Below, piece by piece: positions 1 to 10,529 of a DNA stretch of 64,000 bases. Source of the DNA: Artemia franciscana. Its lineage: Eukaryota > Arthropoda > Branchiopoda > Anostraca > Artemiidae. The stretch covers positions 46,122 to 110,121 of the forward strand of contig NW_027062926.1 in the NCBI RefSeq assembly GCF_032884065.1, written 5' to 3'. Both the position numbers and the translations under genes were made by a program. Position 1 is the first letter of the stretch; each line of letters opens with the position of its first letter. The notes under the pieces are model-generated. The model made no database searches. It was not told where the DNA came from and worked only from the letters and a program-made list of their open reading frames with translations.

Positions 1-1230
1 TAAATCCTGACCGGATCTGGTGACATTGGGGGAAGTTTGGGGTGGGGAAACCTAAAATGATGGAAAACGCTTACATTGGAGGGATTGGGATGAAACTTGG
101 TTGGAAAAATAAGCAAAAGTCTTGCATACGTGATTTACATAATTGGAACGGATCCGCTCAATTTGGGGGGGGGGGGGGTAATTCTGAAAAATAAGAAAAA
201 ATGACGTATTTTTAACTTACGAAGGAGTGATCGGATCTTCATGAAACTTCATATTTAGAAGGACCTCGTAACTCAGATATCTTATTTTTAATCTCAACCG
301 ATCAAGCGTAATTGGGGGGGGGGCAGTTGAGGGGACCGGAAATCTTAGAAAATACTTAAAGCGGTGAGATCAGGATGAAACTGGATGGGAAGAATAGAAA
401 CCTGTCTAAGATACGTGACTGACATAACTGGACCGGATCTGCTCTCTTGATGGAATTGGGGGGGGGGGGGTATTTTGAAAATTGAGGTATTTGTAACTTA
501 CGAAAGGGTGACCAGATCTTAATGAAATTTGATATTTAGAAGGATATTGTGCTTTAAAGTTCTAATTTCAAATTCCGACCAGATCCTGTGACATTCGGGG
601 GAGTTGGAGGGGGAAACCGGAATTCTTGGAAAACATGAAAATTGGGGTATTTTTATCTTACGAGTAGATGATCGGATCGTAATGAAATTTGATTTTTTAG
701 AAGGAATTCATGTCTCAGAGCTCTTATTTCAAATCCCGACCAGATCTTTTGACATTGGGGGGAGTTGGAGGCGGAAATCTTGGAAAAACACTTGGAGTGG
801 AGGAATCGGGATGAAGCTTGGTGGATAGAATAAACAAATGTCCTTGTACGTGATTGACAGAATCGTACTGGATTCGCTCCCTTTGGGGGAGTTGGGGGGA
901 GGGTTCAGTGATTTGGCGAGTTCGGTGCTTCTGGACGTGCTAGGGCGATGAAAATTGGTAGGCATGTCAGGGGGCTGCACAATTTGACTTGATAAAGTCG
1001 TTTTCCCAGATTCGACCATCTGGGGGGCAAAAGGGAGAGGAAAACTTAGAAGGACTTTGTGACTCAGAGTTCTTATTTTAAATCTTGACCGGCATTAAGC
1101 CTCTTATTTTCCTTTTTAAATCAATCTATTGATTCATAGAATTTTGTTAGAGCTCATACCATATGATCTCTAGGCTCTTAGCTCTTCTCGCCTCGTCACA
1201 AGTGCCATATGAGCTCTTAGCTCTTGTTTA
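1..1230 (-). mobile_element. HINE/Helentron-like non-autonomous element, partial (copy A)
   Basis: Non-coding repeat in reverse orientation, cut by the left edge of the window. Its 5' end is at the right: the complement of about 1130-1228 reads AAGAGCTAAGAGCTCATATG followed by GGCACTTG, as at 35163. The interior has repeated GATCCG/GATCGG blocks, G-runs and the recurring phrase 'TTTTTAACTTACGAA'. Short ORFs here are by-products of the repeat units. Helentron-type assignment rests on copies B and C, which retain the 3' hairpin; it is an inference from structure, not from a Rep/Hel gene. Confidence 0.55.
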
Positions 1231-1231
1231 G

Positions 1232-3699
1232 TTTTTATGGCACTTGGTATTAACCAAGTGACATATAGCAATCGCCAATTCTGTCGGTCTGTCTGTCGGT
1301 CCCGGTTTTGCTACTTTAGGCACTTCCAGGTAAGCTAGGACGACGAAATTTGGCAGGCGTATCAGGGACGGGACCAGCTTAAATTAGAAGTAGTCATTTT
1401 CCCAATTTGACCATCTGGGGGGGAGTGGGGGGCCGGTTAATTCGAAAAAATAGAAAAATTAAAGTATTTTTAACTTACGAACTGTTGATCAGATCTTAAT
1501 GAAATTTGATATTTGGAAGGATATCGTGTCTCAGAGCTGTTATTTTAAATCCCGACCGGATCTGGTGACATTGAAGAGGGGGGATATAGGAGGGGGAAAC
1601 CTAAAATCTTGGAAAACACTTAGAGCGGAGGGATTAGGATGAAACTTGGTGGGAAAAATAAGCACAAGTCCTAGATACATGATTGACATAACCGGAACGG
1701 ATCCACTCTCTTTGGGGTGGTTGGGGGGGGGGCAATTCTGAAAAATTAAAAAAATGAGGTATTTTTAACTTACGAACAGGTGATCGGATCTCAATGAAAT
1801 TCGATATTTAGAAGGATGGTGTCTTAGAGCTCTTATTTTAAATCCCGACCAGATCTGGTGACATTGGGGGGGGGGGGGGAATTGGGAGGGGGAAACCTAA
1901 AACTTGGGAAAAACTTAGAGTGGAGGGATCGGGATGAAACTTGGTGGGAATATTAAGCACAAGTCCTAGATACATGATTGACATAACCGGAACGGATCCG
2001 CTCTTTTTGGGGTAGTTGGGGGGGGGTAATTCTGAAAAATTAGAAAAAATGAGGTATTTTTAACTTACGAACGGGTGATCGGATGTCAATGAAATTTGAT
2101 ATTTAGAAGGATATCGTGTCTCTGAGCTCTTATTTTAAAACCGACCGGATCTGGTGACACTGGGGGGGGGAGTTGGGAGGGGAAACCTAAAACTTGGAAA
2201 ACACTTAGAGTAGAGGGATCGGGATGAAACTTGGTGGAAAAAATAAGCTCAAGTCCTAGATACATGATTGACATAACCGGAACGGATCCGCTCTCTTTGG
2301 GGTAGTTGGGGGAGGGGTTAATTCTGAAAAATTAAAAAAAATGAGGTATTTTTAACTTACGAACGGGTGATCGGATCTCAATGAAATTTGATATTTAGGA
2401 GGATATCGTGTCTCAAAGCTTTTATTTGAAATCCTGACCGGATCTGATTACACTGGGGGAAGTTTGGGGTGGGGAACCTAAAATCATGGAAAACGCTTAG
2501 ATTGGAGGGATCGGGATGAAACTTGGTGGGGAAAATAAGAGCAGAAGTCTTACATACGTGATTTACATAATTGGAACAGATCCACTCTATTGGGGGGGGG
2601 GCTAATTCTGAAAAATAAGAAAAAATGACGTAATTTTAACTTACGAAGGAGTGATCGGATCTTCATGAAACTTCATATTTAGAAGGACCTCGTAACTCAG
2701 ATCTCTTATTTTAAATCTCAACCGGATCAAGCGTAATTGGGGGTGGGGCAGTTGGGGGGACCGGAAATCTTAGAAAATTCTTAAAGCGGTGATATCAGGA
2801 TAAAACTGGATGGGAAGAATAGAAACCTGTCTAAGATACGTGACTTACATAACCGGACCGGATCTGCTCTCTTTGGTGGAATTGGGGGGGGGGTAATTTT
2901 GAAATTTGAGGTATTTTTAACTTAAGAAAGGGTGACCAGATATTAATGAAATTTTGATATTTCAAAGCACAAGAAGGATCTTGTGCTTTGAAGTTCTAAT
3001 TTTAAATTCCTACCAGATCCTGTGACATTGGGGGAAGTTGGAGGGGGAAACCGAAATTCTTGGAAAACGTGAAAATTGGGGTATTTTTATCTTACGAATA
3101 GATGATCGGATCTTAATGAAATTTGATTTTTAGAAGGAATTCATGTCTCAGAGCTCTTATTTCAAATCCCAACCAGATCTTTTTACATTGGGGGAGTTGG
3201 AGGGGAAATCTTGGAAAAACACTTGGAGTGGAGGAATCGGGATGAAGCTTGGTGGATAGAATAAACAAATGTCCTTGATACGTAATTGACAGAATCGTAC
3301 TGGATTCGCTCTCTTTGGGGGAGTTGGGGGGAGGGTTCAGTGATTTGGCGAGTTTGGTGCTTCTGGAAGTGCTAGGACGATTAAAATTGGTAGGTGTGTC
3401 AGGGAGCTGCACAATTTGACTTGATATGGGCACAATTTGACTTGACAAAGTCGTTTTCCCAGATTCGACCATCTGGGGCTAAAGGGAGAGGAAAAATTAG
3501 AAAAAAATAGGTATTTATAACTTACGAGTGGGTGATCGGATCATAGTGAATTTTGATATGTAGAAGGACATCGTGACTCAGAGCTCTTATTTTAAATCCT
3601 GACCGGCATTAAGCCTCTTATTTTCCTTTTTAAATCAATCTATTGATTCATAGAATTTTGTCAGAGCTCATACCATATGATCTCTTGGCTCTTAGCTCT
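1232..3699 (-). mobile_element. HINE/Helentron-like element (copy B) with ~290 bp internal units
   Basis: Reverse-oriented element lying directly beside copy A. Its 3' end has a hairpin at 1241-1260 (CACTTGG, loop TATTAA, CCAAGTG) next to TTATGGCACTTG, which is also found near the 5' ends of copies A and C, so there are subterminal inverted repeats. A GTCT/GTCG-type microsatellite lies inside the hairpin (about 1284-1302). The interior consists of units of about 290 bp, with anchors near 1700, 1995, 2285 and 2580. Subterminal inverted repeats, a microsatellite and a 3' hairpin are typical of DINE-1/HINE elements. No coding potential is seen. The right boundary at about 3699 abuts a broken Helitron end. 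Confidence 0.6.
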
Positions 3700-3700
3700 T

Positions 3701-3795
3701 CCCCCCCCCCAAGCCCCCCCGCGCGCGTAAGTCGTTACGCGCCATATTAGTTACGCGCCATTGTAGTTGTGTCCCTATGTCCCACCTGTGAATAT
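3701..3795 (-). mobile_element. Truncated Helitron 3'-terminal fragment
   Basis: Reverse copy of the Helitron 3'-terminal sequence (GGTGGGACATAGGGACACAA, GGCGCGTAACGACTTACGCG and a G-run). It stops before the hairpins where the HINE-like element begins at about 3699. It lies immediately beyond the CTAG end of the reverse Helitron, so it is a second terminus in tandem. Confidence 0.6.
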
Positions 3796-3819
3796 ATATT
3801 TATATACATATACTAGCTG

Positions 3820-3870
3820 TTGGGGTGGCGCTTCGCGCCACCCCAACACCTAGTTGGTGGGGCGCTTCGC
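3820..3870 (-). repeat. Double hairpin at Helitron 3' end
   Basis: Two GC-rich palindromes sharing the core GGCGCGAAGCGCC lie head to tail. The outer one (about 3820-3850) is perfect and sits just inside the CTAG end. The inner one (about 3853-3870) has decayed on one arm. Each is followed, on the element strand, by a CTAG (CAACTAG and CAGCTAG). The same arrangement recurs at 7638-7700, 7818-7883, 8276-8340 and 10447-10509. Confidence 0.75.
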
Positions 3871-3989
3871 GAACCCCCAAGCCCCCCCGCGCGCGTAAGT
3901 CGTTACGCGCCATATTAGTTACGAGCCATTGTAGTTGTGTCCCTGTGTCCCACCTTTGAATATAGATAGATTTATATATGTGTTTCAAA

Positions 3990-4260
3990 CTACGTAAAAA
4001 TGCGAATATACAACATTTTTGGCTTTCCCACTACTGGAAGCTTTCCGTTTCCAATTGCCAGCAATTGATCTGAAAATGTTTGACCAGAATCATCGTTTTG
4101 CAATCGGACACGCATATTTGTAGTTAATTTTAATATTTTTACGTGTGCCCATAAATTAGAATTTTTCAGGCAAGCATTCATTTCGTCTGCAGGAGTTAAA
4201 CTACGTAAAAATTGCGAATATACAACATTCTTGGCTTTCCCATTGTCTGTGCATATACAA
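3990..4260 (-). pseudogene. Displaced middle block of Helitron helicase
   Basis: The reverse strand encodes the central PIF1-like helicase stretch, including LKNSNLWAHVKILKLTTNMR and the following QNDDSG and LLAIGNGK motifs (3990-4181). It is fused upstream to a short duplicate of the helicase C-terminus (KNVVYSQ, about 4196-4250). In an intact helicase this block would precede the C-terminal block at 4376-4702, but here it lies downstream of it, so the gene is scrambled. No start, no Walker motifs and several stops: not functional. Confidence 0.75.
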
Positions 4261-4375
4261 AGCCGTATGCACTAATAATGACGTCATATGCAAACGCTCT
4301 TTTTACAAACAAACAAACATGCATACACACAACTCGTTTTTATATAGATAGATAGATAGATGGATACAATACAAA

Positions 4376-5480
4376 TTAACTGCGTAAAACTTGCGAATAT
4401 ACAACATTCTTCGCTGTCCAATTGTCGCTGCATATAAATAGATTGTCAGGTTTACCGACCCTCGAACATGCAACGTACAATTGTCCATGGGAAAAACAAT
4501 CAGTATTAAGATCTATACCACATTTTTCTAATGATTGACCTTGAGCTTTGTTAATGGTGAATGCAAATGCTAATCGAATTGGGAATTGCAATCTTTTAAA
4601 TTGAAAAGGCAGATCCGTTGGAATCATGGGAATGCGAGGAATAAGAACAGCCTTACCCTCAAAATGCCCTGTCAAGATAGTCGTCTTTATTAGGCTTTCC
4701 ATTGGTTTTTTTACGGCAAGTCGCGTGCCATTGCAAATACTTTTTCAATCAATTCATTTTTGGACGTCACTAAACTACAGAAATCAGCAGGTAGTTGTAT
4801 ACGTCCTGAAATTGAGTCTATCGTATCATAAATGTCTTTTTGTTCCGACGTTAACTTGTAAATGTTATTTTGTACATACGACAATAGATCACTCGTACTG
4901 TAACTTTGTTCACGATCCAATTCTACACATGTCGAAACAGCAGCGATACGGTTAGGTGAAGGCATTCCCAAATCCTGAAGAGGTTTGTTTGCCATACGTA
5001 CGCACAAATCTTCTATAATAACTAAAGTGTCGTTATAAATTTCTGATGTAAAATCAAAAGTCATTTCTGACGTCTCTAACTGTTTTCGATGGAGTATATC
5101 TTCGGACATTTTTGACTTATATTTTTCCCATAACTCTGTAGGAGCTGATGGAGAGCAAGTGTACGAATTTGACTTGGGGTTGACGTTTCGCACGCGTCAT
5201 TGATGCAGTTATCCCAGTGTTGGTCATTCTCCAATAAATTCAGAGCTTGGCATGCACTACGGTAAGTGTCATGTATAGTACCGTTTACAGTTCTCAAATA
5301 CTCAAAGGATGTCGGACCGGGTACATTCACCAAAAGCAGGCGTAGAAAGAAGCATTCATGTTGATTGGGGTGAACGGTGTAGAGTCTTCCTATCGTGGTA
5401 TCTTTGAAGATGGTAGGTTGGCCGTAAACCCACTGGTTATCTACTTCGATGGTGGTACCGTTGCCATTGTAGGTTTTTCA
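4376..5480 (-). pseudogene. Helitron PIF1-like helicase remnant
   Basis: Reverse-strand pieces of the helicase domain of a Helitron RepHel protein, an SF1 DNA helicase that unwinds the strand to be transposed. In order: about 5480-5333 encodes HPNQHECFFLRLLLVNVPGP; 5076-5333 continues with FEYLRTVNGTIHDTYR; 4711-5193 in another frame ends near SGRIQLPADFCSLVTSKNEL; 4376-4702 encodes the C-terminal motifs TINKAQGQSLEKCG and [18 protein letters not shown]. The segment between LTSEQKDIYDTID and SGRIQLP is missing, removing the nucleotide-binding Walker A/B motifs. Frameshifts lie near 5180 and 4705. Family assignment is secure; the protein is dead. Confidence 0.88.
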
Positions 5481-5668
5481 GTCATTTTACAATTAGAAAT
5501 TTCTCTTTCAACGGTCTTCTTACAATTAAAAATTTGTCTTTGAACGATATTCTTAAATATCTGTGTCCTGGTCGTCATTTATATTCCCTGTGTCCCGGTC
5601 GTCATTTGTGTCCCGGTATCCCAGTCTGTAATTTCTCTTTTTTCTTTTTTCAGTTTTCTTTTTCTTCT

Positions 5669-5995
5669 TTATTTTTCAGCTTCACTATGAAATACATATC
5701 GCCGAACCTTTGTTTTTTTAACTAAAATCTGATAGTCATTGATGACCTTTTCCAAGTCAAAATCCCAAACCCAATCATCATCGCTATCATTTTCAGTTTT
5801 AATATGTTTTGACTCTCGCTGTCCAGGTGGATCTTCATCTAACTGCGCGGTTTTGCGTTCTTTAGCCTCAAGCCTGTTTCCTTGCTGTTCTTTTGATTCC
5901 TCGGCACGCTTTCTTTTCTGACTTTCTCTATCAGCAGCAAGTTTTTTGGCATAGACTCTTTGAGCATCTTCATCAGTCAGTGTAAACTTAAACAT
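5669..5995 (-). CDS. Short Helitron 5' ORF, lysine/glutamate-rich
   Basis: A 108-codon reverse-strand ORF starting MFKFTLTDEDAQRVYAKK, 160 bp inside the Helitron 5' terminus. The first two thirds are rich in K, R and E (ESQKRKRAEESKEQQ), suggesting a charged helix. The end is acidic (ENDSDDDWVWDFD), then KKTKVRRYVFHSEAEK. Its position matches the start of a RepHel gene, whose N-terminus is often charged, but I see no Rep HUH motif, and beyond the stop the element passes into minisatellite. It may be the surviving first part of RepHel or a separate accessory ORF. Function unknown. Confidence 0.5.
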   Translation of the reverse strand: MFKFTLTDEDAQRVYAKKLAADRESQKRKRAEESKEQQGNRLEAKERKTAQLDEDPPGQRESKHIKTENDSDDDWVWDFDLEKVINDYQILVKKTKVRRYVFHSEAEK

Positions 5996-6036
5996 TAATA
6001 GAATTCTACGCGAACATATGTCTTATATAACTTGAA

Positions 6037-6200
6037 TGACGTCACCTTCAAAGCAAAAATGATGGCAACTAATTTCATGACGTCAGCCGAAACATGACGT
6101 CACCTGATCCACAGATCCACAGATCCACACATAGACAACTTATTTTTATATATATAGATATATATCGAGTGACGTCATGTTTGTGTGTCGACTGACGTCA
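6037..6200. promoter_or_regulatory. Cluster of five TGACGTCA palindromes at Helitron 5' region
   Basis: Five exact CRE/ATF-type octamers at 6037-6044, 6078-6085, 6095-6102, 6170-6177 and 6193-6200. Three lie between the Helitron 5' terminus and the start of its first ORF. The octamer recurs at 4279, at the 5' ends of forward copies (7949, 8396) and twice at 9010-9045. CREB/ATF-family proteins bind this palindrome; a promoter role here is inference. Confidence 0.55.
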
Positions 6201-6607
6201 TATTTGTCGACTGACGAAATTACAGACCGGGACATTGGGACACAAATGACGACCGGGACACCGAGACATAAGGAATATAAATGACGACCGGGACACTCGA
6301 AGAGAAAGCGACCGGGACACAAGGAATGTTCGATTAGCAATCACCATCAACAAAGCACCGGGACACAAATGACGACCGCGACACAGGGAATATAAATGAC
6401 GACCAGGACACTCAAAGAGAAATTACAGACCGCGACACCGGAACACAAATGACGACCGGGACGCAGGGAATATAAATGACGACCGCGATACTCAAAGAGA
6501 AATTACAGACTGGGACTCCGGGACACAAATGACGACCGGGACACAGGGAAACAACAACAACGGGGACGCCGGGGGGCACAGGGGGATATATAAATGACGA
6601 CGGGGAC

Positions 6608-6985
<378 letters not shown>

Positions 6986-7282
6986 ATATCTATATTCACA
7001 GGTGGGACACCGGGGACACCGGCACATAGGGAATATAAATGACGACCGGGACACTCAAAGAGAAAGCGACCGGGACACAAGGAATGTTCGATTAGCAATC
7101 ACCATCAACAAAGCACCGGGACACAAATGACGCCCGGGACACTCAAAGAGAAATCATAGACTGGGACACCGGGACACAAATGACGACCGGGACACAGGGA
7201 ATATAAATGACGACCGGGACACAAGGACACAACTACGTTGGGGACGCCGGGGGGCACAGGGGGATATATAAATGACGACGGC

Positions 7283-7493
7283 AACAAAGGGAATGGTCGA
7301 TTAGCAATCACCATCAACAAAGCTCAAGGGTAATCATTAGAATCATGAGGTATAGATCTGAATACGGATTGTTTTCCCATGGACCATTATATGTTGCATG
7401 TTCAAGAGTCGGTAAAACTGACAATCTATTTATATGCAAAGACAATGAGACAGTTAAGAATGTTGTATATTCGCAAGTTTTACGTAGTTAAAA

Positions 7494-7495
<2 letters not shown>
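7283..7495 (+). pseudogene. Helitron helicase C-terminal fragment, forward copy 2
   Basis: Second forward copy of the helicase tail (ITINKAQG, stop, then [40 protein letters not shown]), with two stop substitutions. It lies about 675 bp downstream of the first copy and is again followed by a TA run (7495-7570) and a Helitron 3' end, so the whole 3' module is tandemly duplicated. Confidence 0.78.
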
Positions 7496-7570
<75 letters not shown>

Positions 7571-7574
<4 letters not shown>

Positions 7575-7883
7575 CAGGTGGGACATAGGGACACAACTAC
7601 AATGGCGCGTAATGACTTACGCGCGCGGGGGGGCTTGGGGGGCGCGAAGCGCCCCCACCAACTAGGTGTTGGGGTGGCGCGAAGCGCCACCCCAACAGCT
7701 ATTCACAGGTGGGACAGACAGACATATTCACAGGTGGGACAGACAGACATATTCACAGTTGGGACATAGGGACACAACTACAATGGCGCGTAACGACTTA
7801 CGCGCGCGGGGGGGCTTGGGGGGCGCGAAGCGCCCCCACCAACTAGGTGTTGGGGTGGCGCGAAGCGCCACCCCAACAGCTAG
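7571..7883 (+). mobile_element. Two tandem Helitron 3' termini
   Basis: 7571-7700 is a complete 3'-terminal sequence. It has hairpin 1 at 7638-7656, then CAACTAG, then hairpin 2 with perfect 14 bp arms at 7667-7697. It ends in CTAT rather than CTAG and runs straight into a triplicated 26 bp unit (TATTCACAGGTGGGACAGAC...) at 7700-7770. A second complete terminus then ends in CTAG at 7880-7883. The sequence change at the first terminus may have let the end be read through; that is inference. Confidence 0.75.
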
Positions 7884-8340
7884 TATATATATATAAAAAT
7901 AAGTTGTATGTGTGTTATGTCTGTCTGTCTGTCTGTCTGTCAGTCGAGTGACGTCATTATATGACGTCTGAATTATTTCATCATATACCAATTCAAAAAC
8001 GAATGTATTCAAGCCGAAGTAGCTGAGTTGGTAAAGCGTTATGTTCCAGGTTCCAGGTCCGAGAGGTTCCAGATTCGAACCTTGGCTTTAGCATTAATAC
8101 AAAAGAAGAAAAAAAGCTAAAAAAGGTAAAAACTACAAAAAAAAACTAAAAATAAAATACTAAAAAAACTAAAAAAGCTAAAAAACTAAAAAAAAACTGG
8201 TAAAAACTAAAAACTAAAAAAAAGGGACACAACTACAATGGCGCGTAACGACTTACGCGCGCGGGGGGGGGCTTGGGGGGGGCGAAGCACCCCCACCAAC
8301 TAGGAGTTGGGGTGGCGCGAAGCGCCACCCCAACAGCTAG
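7884..8340 (+). mobile_element. Short Helitron unit with tRNA-like segment, copy 1
   Basis: A 457 bp unit that starts right after the preceding CTAG with a Helitron-type 5' sequence (TATATATAAAAATAAGTTG). It has a GTCT run, TGACGTCA at 7949, a tRNA-like segment at 8013-8093 and an A-rich CT tract, and ends in the double hairpin and CTAG at 8337-8340. The 5' TC is absent because the start abuts the previous element's CTAG-T. Non-coding and non-autonomous. Confidence 0.75.
8013..8093 (+). repeat. tRNA-like (SINE-head-like) segment, copy 1
   Basis: 81 bp with an A-box-like GTAGCTGAGTTGGTAAAGCG and a B-box-like GATTCGAACC. The outer 7-mers GCCGAAG and CTTTAGC pair at six of seven positions, and a TTCGAAC loop sits in a T-arm position. 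No convincing anticodon stem forms, because the middle is a repeat of TTCCAGG. It is best read as a degenerate tRNA-derived head with possible Pol III promoter boxes, not a working tRNA gene. Confidence 0.6.
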
Positions 8341-8970
<630 letters not shown>

Positions 8971-9019
8971 AAGTTGTCTGTCTGTGGATGTGTGGATGGA
9001 TGTGTCAGGTGACGTCACC

Positions 9020-10115
9020 TGAAAAAACTGGATTAGGTGACGTCAAAACTGAAAAAACTAAAAAAAGGCAAAAACTACAAAAAAACTAAAAACTAATAAA
9101 AAAAATAAAAAAGCTAAAAAACTAAAAAAACTATAAAGGTAAAAACCAATAAAAAACTAAAAAAAAAACTGAAAAAACTAAAAAAAGGCAAAAACTACAA
9201 AAAAAACTAAAAACTAATAAAAAAAGTAAAAAAGCTAAAAAACTAAAAAAACTAAAAAAACTAAAAAAGGGTAAAAAACTAAAAAAAATAAAAAATAAAA
9301 AAAAACTAAAAAAAAGGAAAAAACTGAAAAATAAGCTAAAATAAAGGTAAAAACCAATAAAAAACTAAAAAAAAAAGGAAAAAACTAATAAATGACGACA
9401 CTCAAAGAGAAAGCGACCAGGACAAAAAACTAAAAAAAAAGGCAAAAACTACAAAAAAACTAAAAACTAATAAAAAAAATAAAAAAGCTAAAAAACTAAA
9501 AAAACTAAAAAAAGGTAAAAAACTAAAAAAACTAAAAACTAAAAAAAAACTAAAAAAGGTAAAAACTAAAAGAACTAAAAAAGAAAAAAATAAATGACGA
9601 CACTCAAAGAGAAAGCGACCAGGACAAAAGGAATGTTCGATTAGCAATCAACAAAGCACCGGGACACAGGGAGTATAAATGACGACCAGGACACAAGTAA
9701 AAAAAAAAATTAACAAAACTAAAAAGAAGGTAAAAACTACAAAAAAAACTAAAAAGAAAAAAAAACTAAAAACTAATAAAAAAACTAAAAAATCTAAAAA
9801 TCTAAATAAACTAAAAAAGAAAAAAAAAGGAAAAAAATAAAGGAGAAAAACAAAACTAAAAAACGAATGTATATACAGACCGGTACACCGGGATACAAAT
9901 GACGACCGGGACACAGGGAATATAAATAACGACCGGGACACAGGGACACAACTACAACGGGGACACCGGGGGAAACAGGGGGATATAAATGACGACCGGG
10001 ACAAAAAAACTAAAAAGAAATAAAAACTAAAAACTAATAAAAAAAACTAAAAAATCTAAAAATCTAAATAAGCTAAAAAAGAAAAAAAAGGAAAAAAATA
10101 AAGGAGAAAAACAAA
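9020..10115. repeat. A-rich (A4-7 CT) array
   Basis: Long tracts of AAAAACTAAAAA-type repeats with occasional GGTAAAA and GCTAAAA variants at about 9022-9390, 9425-9590 and 9690-9860, and 9995-10115. Shorter versions follow the tRNA-like segments at 8100-8220 and 8545-8680. The unit resembles an expanded SINE tail. Reverse-strand ORFs rich in F, S and L are artefacts of it. Confidence 0.8.
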
Positions 10116-10250
10116 ACTAAAAAACGAATGTATATACAGACCGGGACACCGGGATACAAATGATGACCGGGACCCGGGACACAGGGAATATAAATGACGA
10201 CCGGGACACAGGGACACAACTACAACGGGGACACCGGGGGAAACAGGGGG

Positions 10251-10333
10251 ATAACCTGACAATCTATTTATATGCAAAGACAATGGGACAGCAAAGAATG
10301 TTGTATATTCGCAAGTTTTACGTAGTTAAAACC
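10251..10333 (+). pseudogene. Helitron helicase C-terminal scrap, forward copy 3
   Basis: Encodes [19 protein letters not shown] followed by VLRS, the last codons of the helicase, fused to minisatellite on the left and followed by a short TA run and a complete 3' terminus. Confidence 0.72.
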
Positions 10334-10529
10334 ATATATATATATATATATATATCTATATTCACAGGTGGGACATAGGGACACAACTACAATGGCGCGT
10401 AACTATTATGGCGCGTAACGACTTACGCGCGCGGGGGGGCTTGGGGGGGCGCGAAGCGCCCCCACCAACTAGGTGTTGGGGTGGCGCGAAGCGCCACCCC
10501 AACAGCTAGTATATATATATATATATATA

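Larger units (their letters stand above)
3813..6158 (-). mobile_element. Helitron with both termini, internally rearranged
   Basis: Rolling-circle (Helitron) transposon in reverse orientation. Its 5' end begins TCTATATATATAAAAATAAG at 6158. The 3' end is a GC-rich hairpin with 14 bp arms followed by GCTAG, ending at 3813. The flanking bases, read on the element strand, are A before TC and T after CTAG, as expected for insertion between A and T. Inside lie a short 5' ORF (5669-5995), a CCGGGACAC-type minisatellite in place of the Rep domain, and scrambled pieces of a PIF1-like helicase. At 2.35 kb it is far shorter than an autonomous Helitron and cannot encode a working RepHel protein. Termini are read directly; the activity judgement is inference. 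Confidence 0.82.

Noticed and set aside
729-3472. Reverse ORFs MVESGKTTLSSQIV... occurring twice
   Set aside because: Both copies come from the HINE repeat unit; sharing reflects repeat identity, and stops differ between units.
9020-10115. Interstitial telomere repeat
   Set aside because: The unit is irregular A4-7 CT and follows SINE-like segments; it does not match TTAGG or TTAGGG.
9402-10283. Reverse ORFs rich in F, S and L resembling membrane proteins
   Set aside because: They are the complement of the A-rich CT array; low-complexity artefacts.
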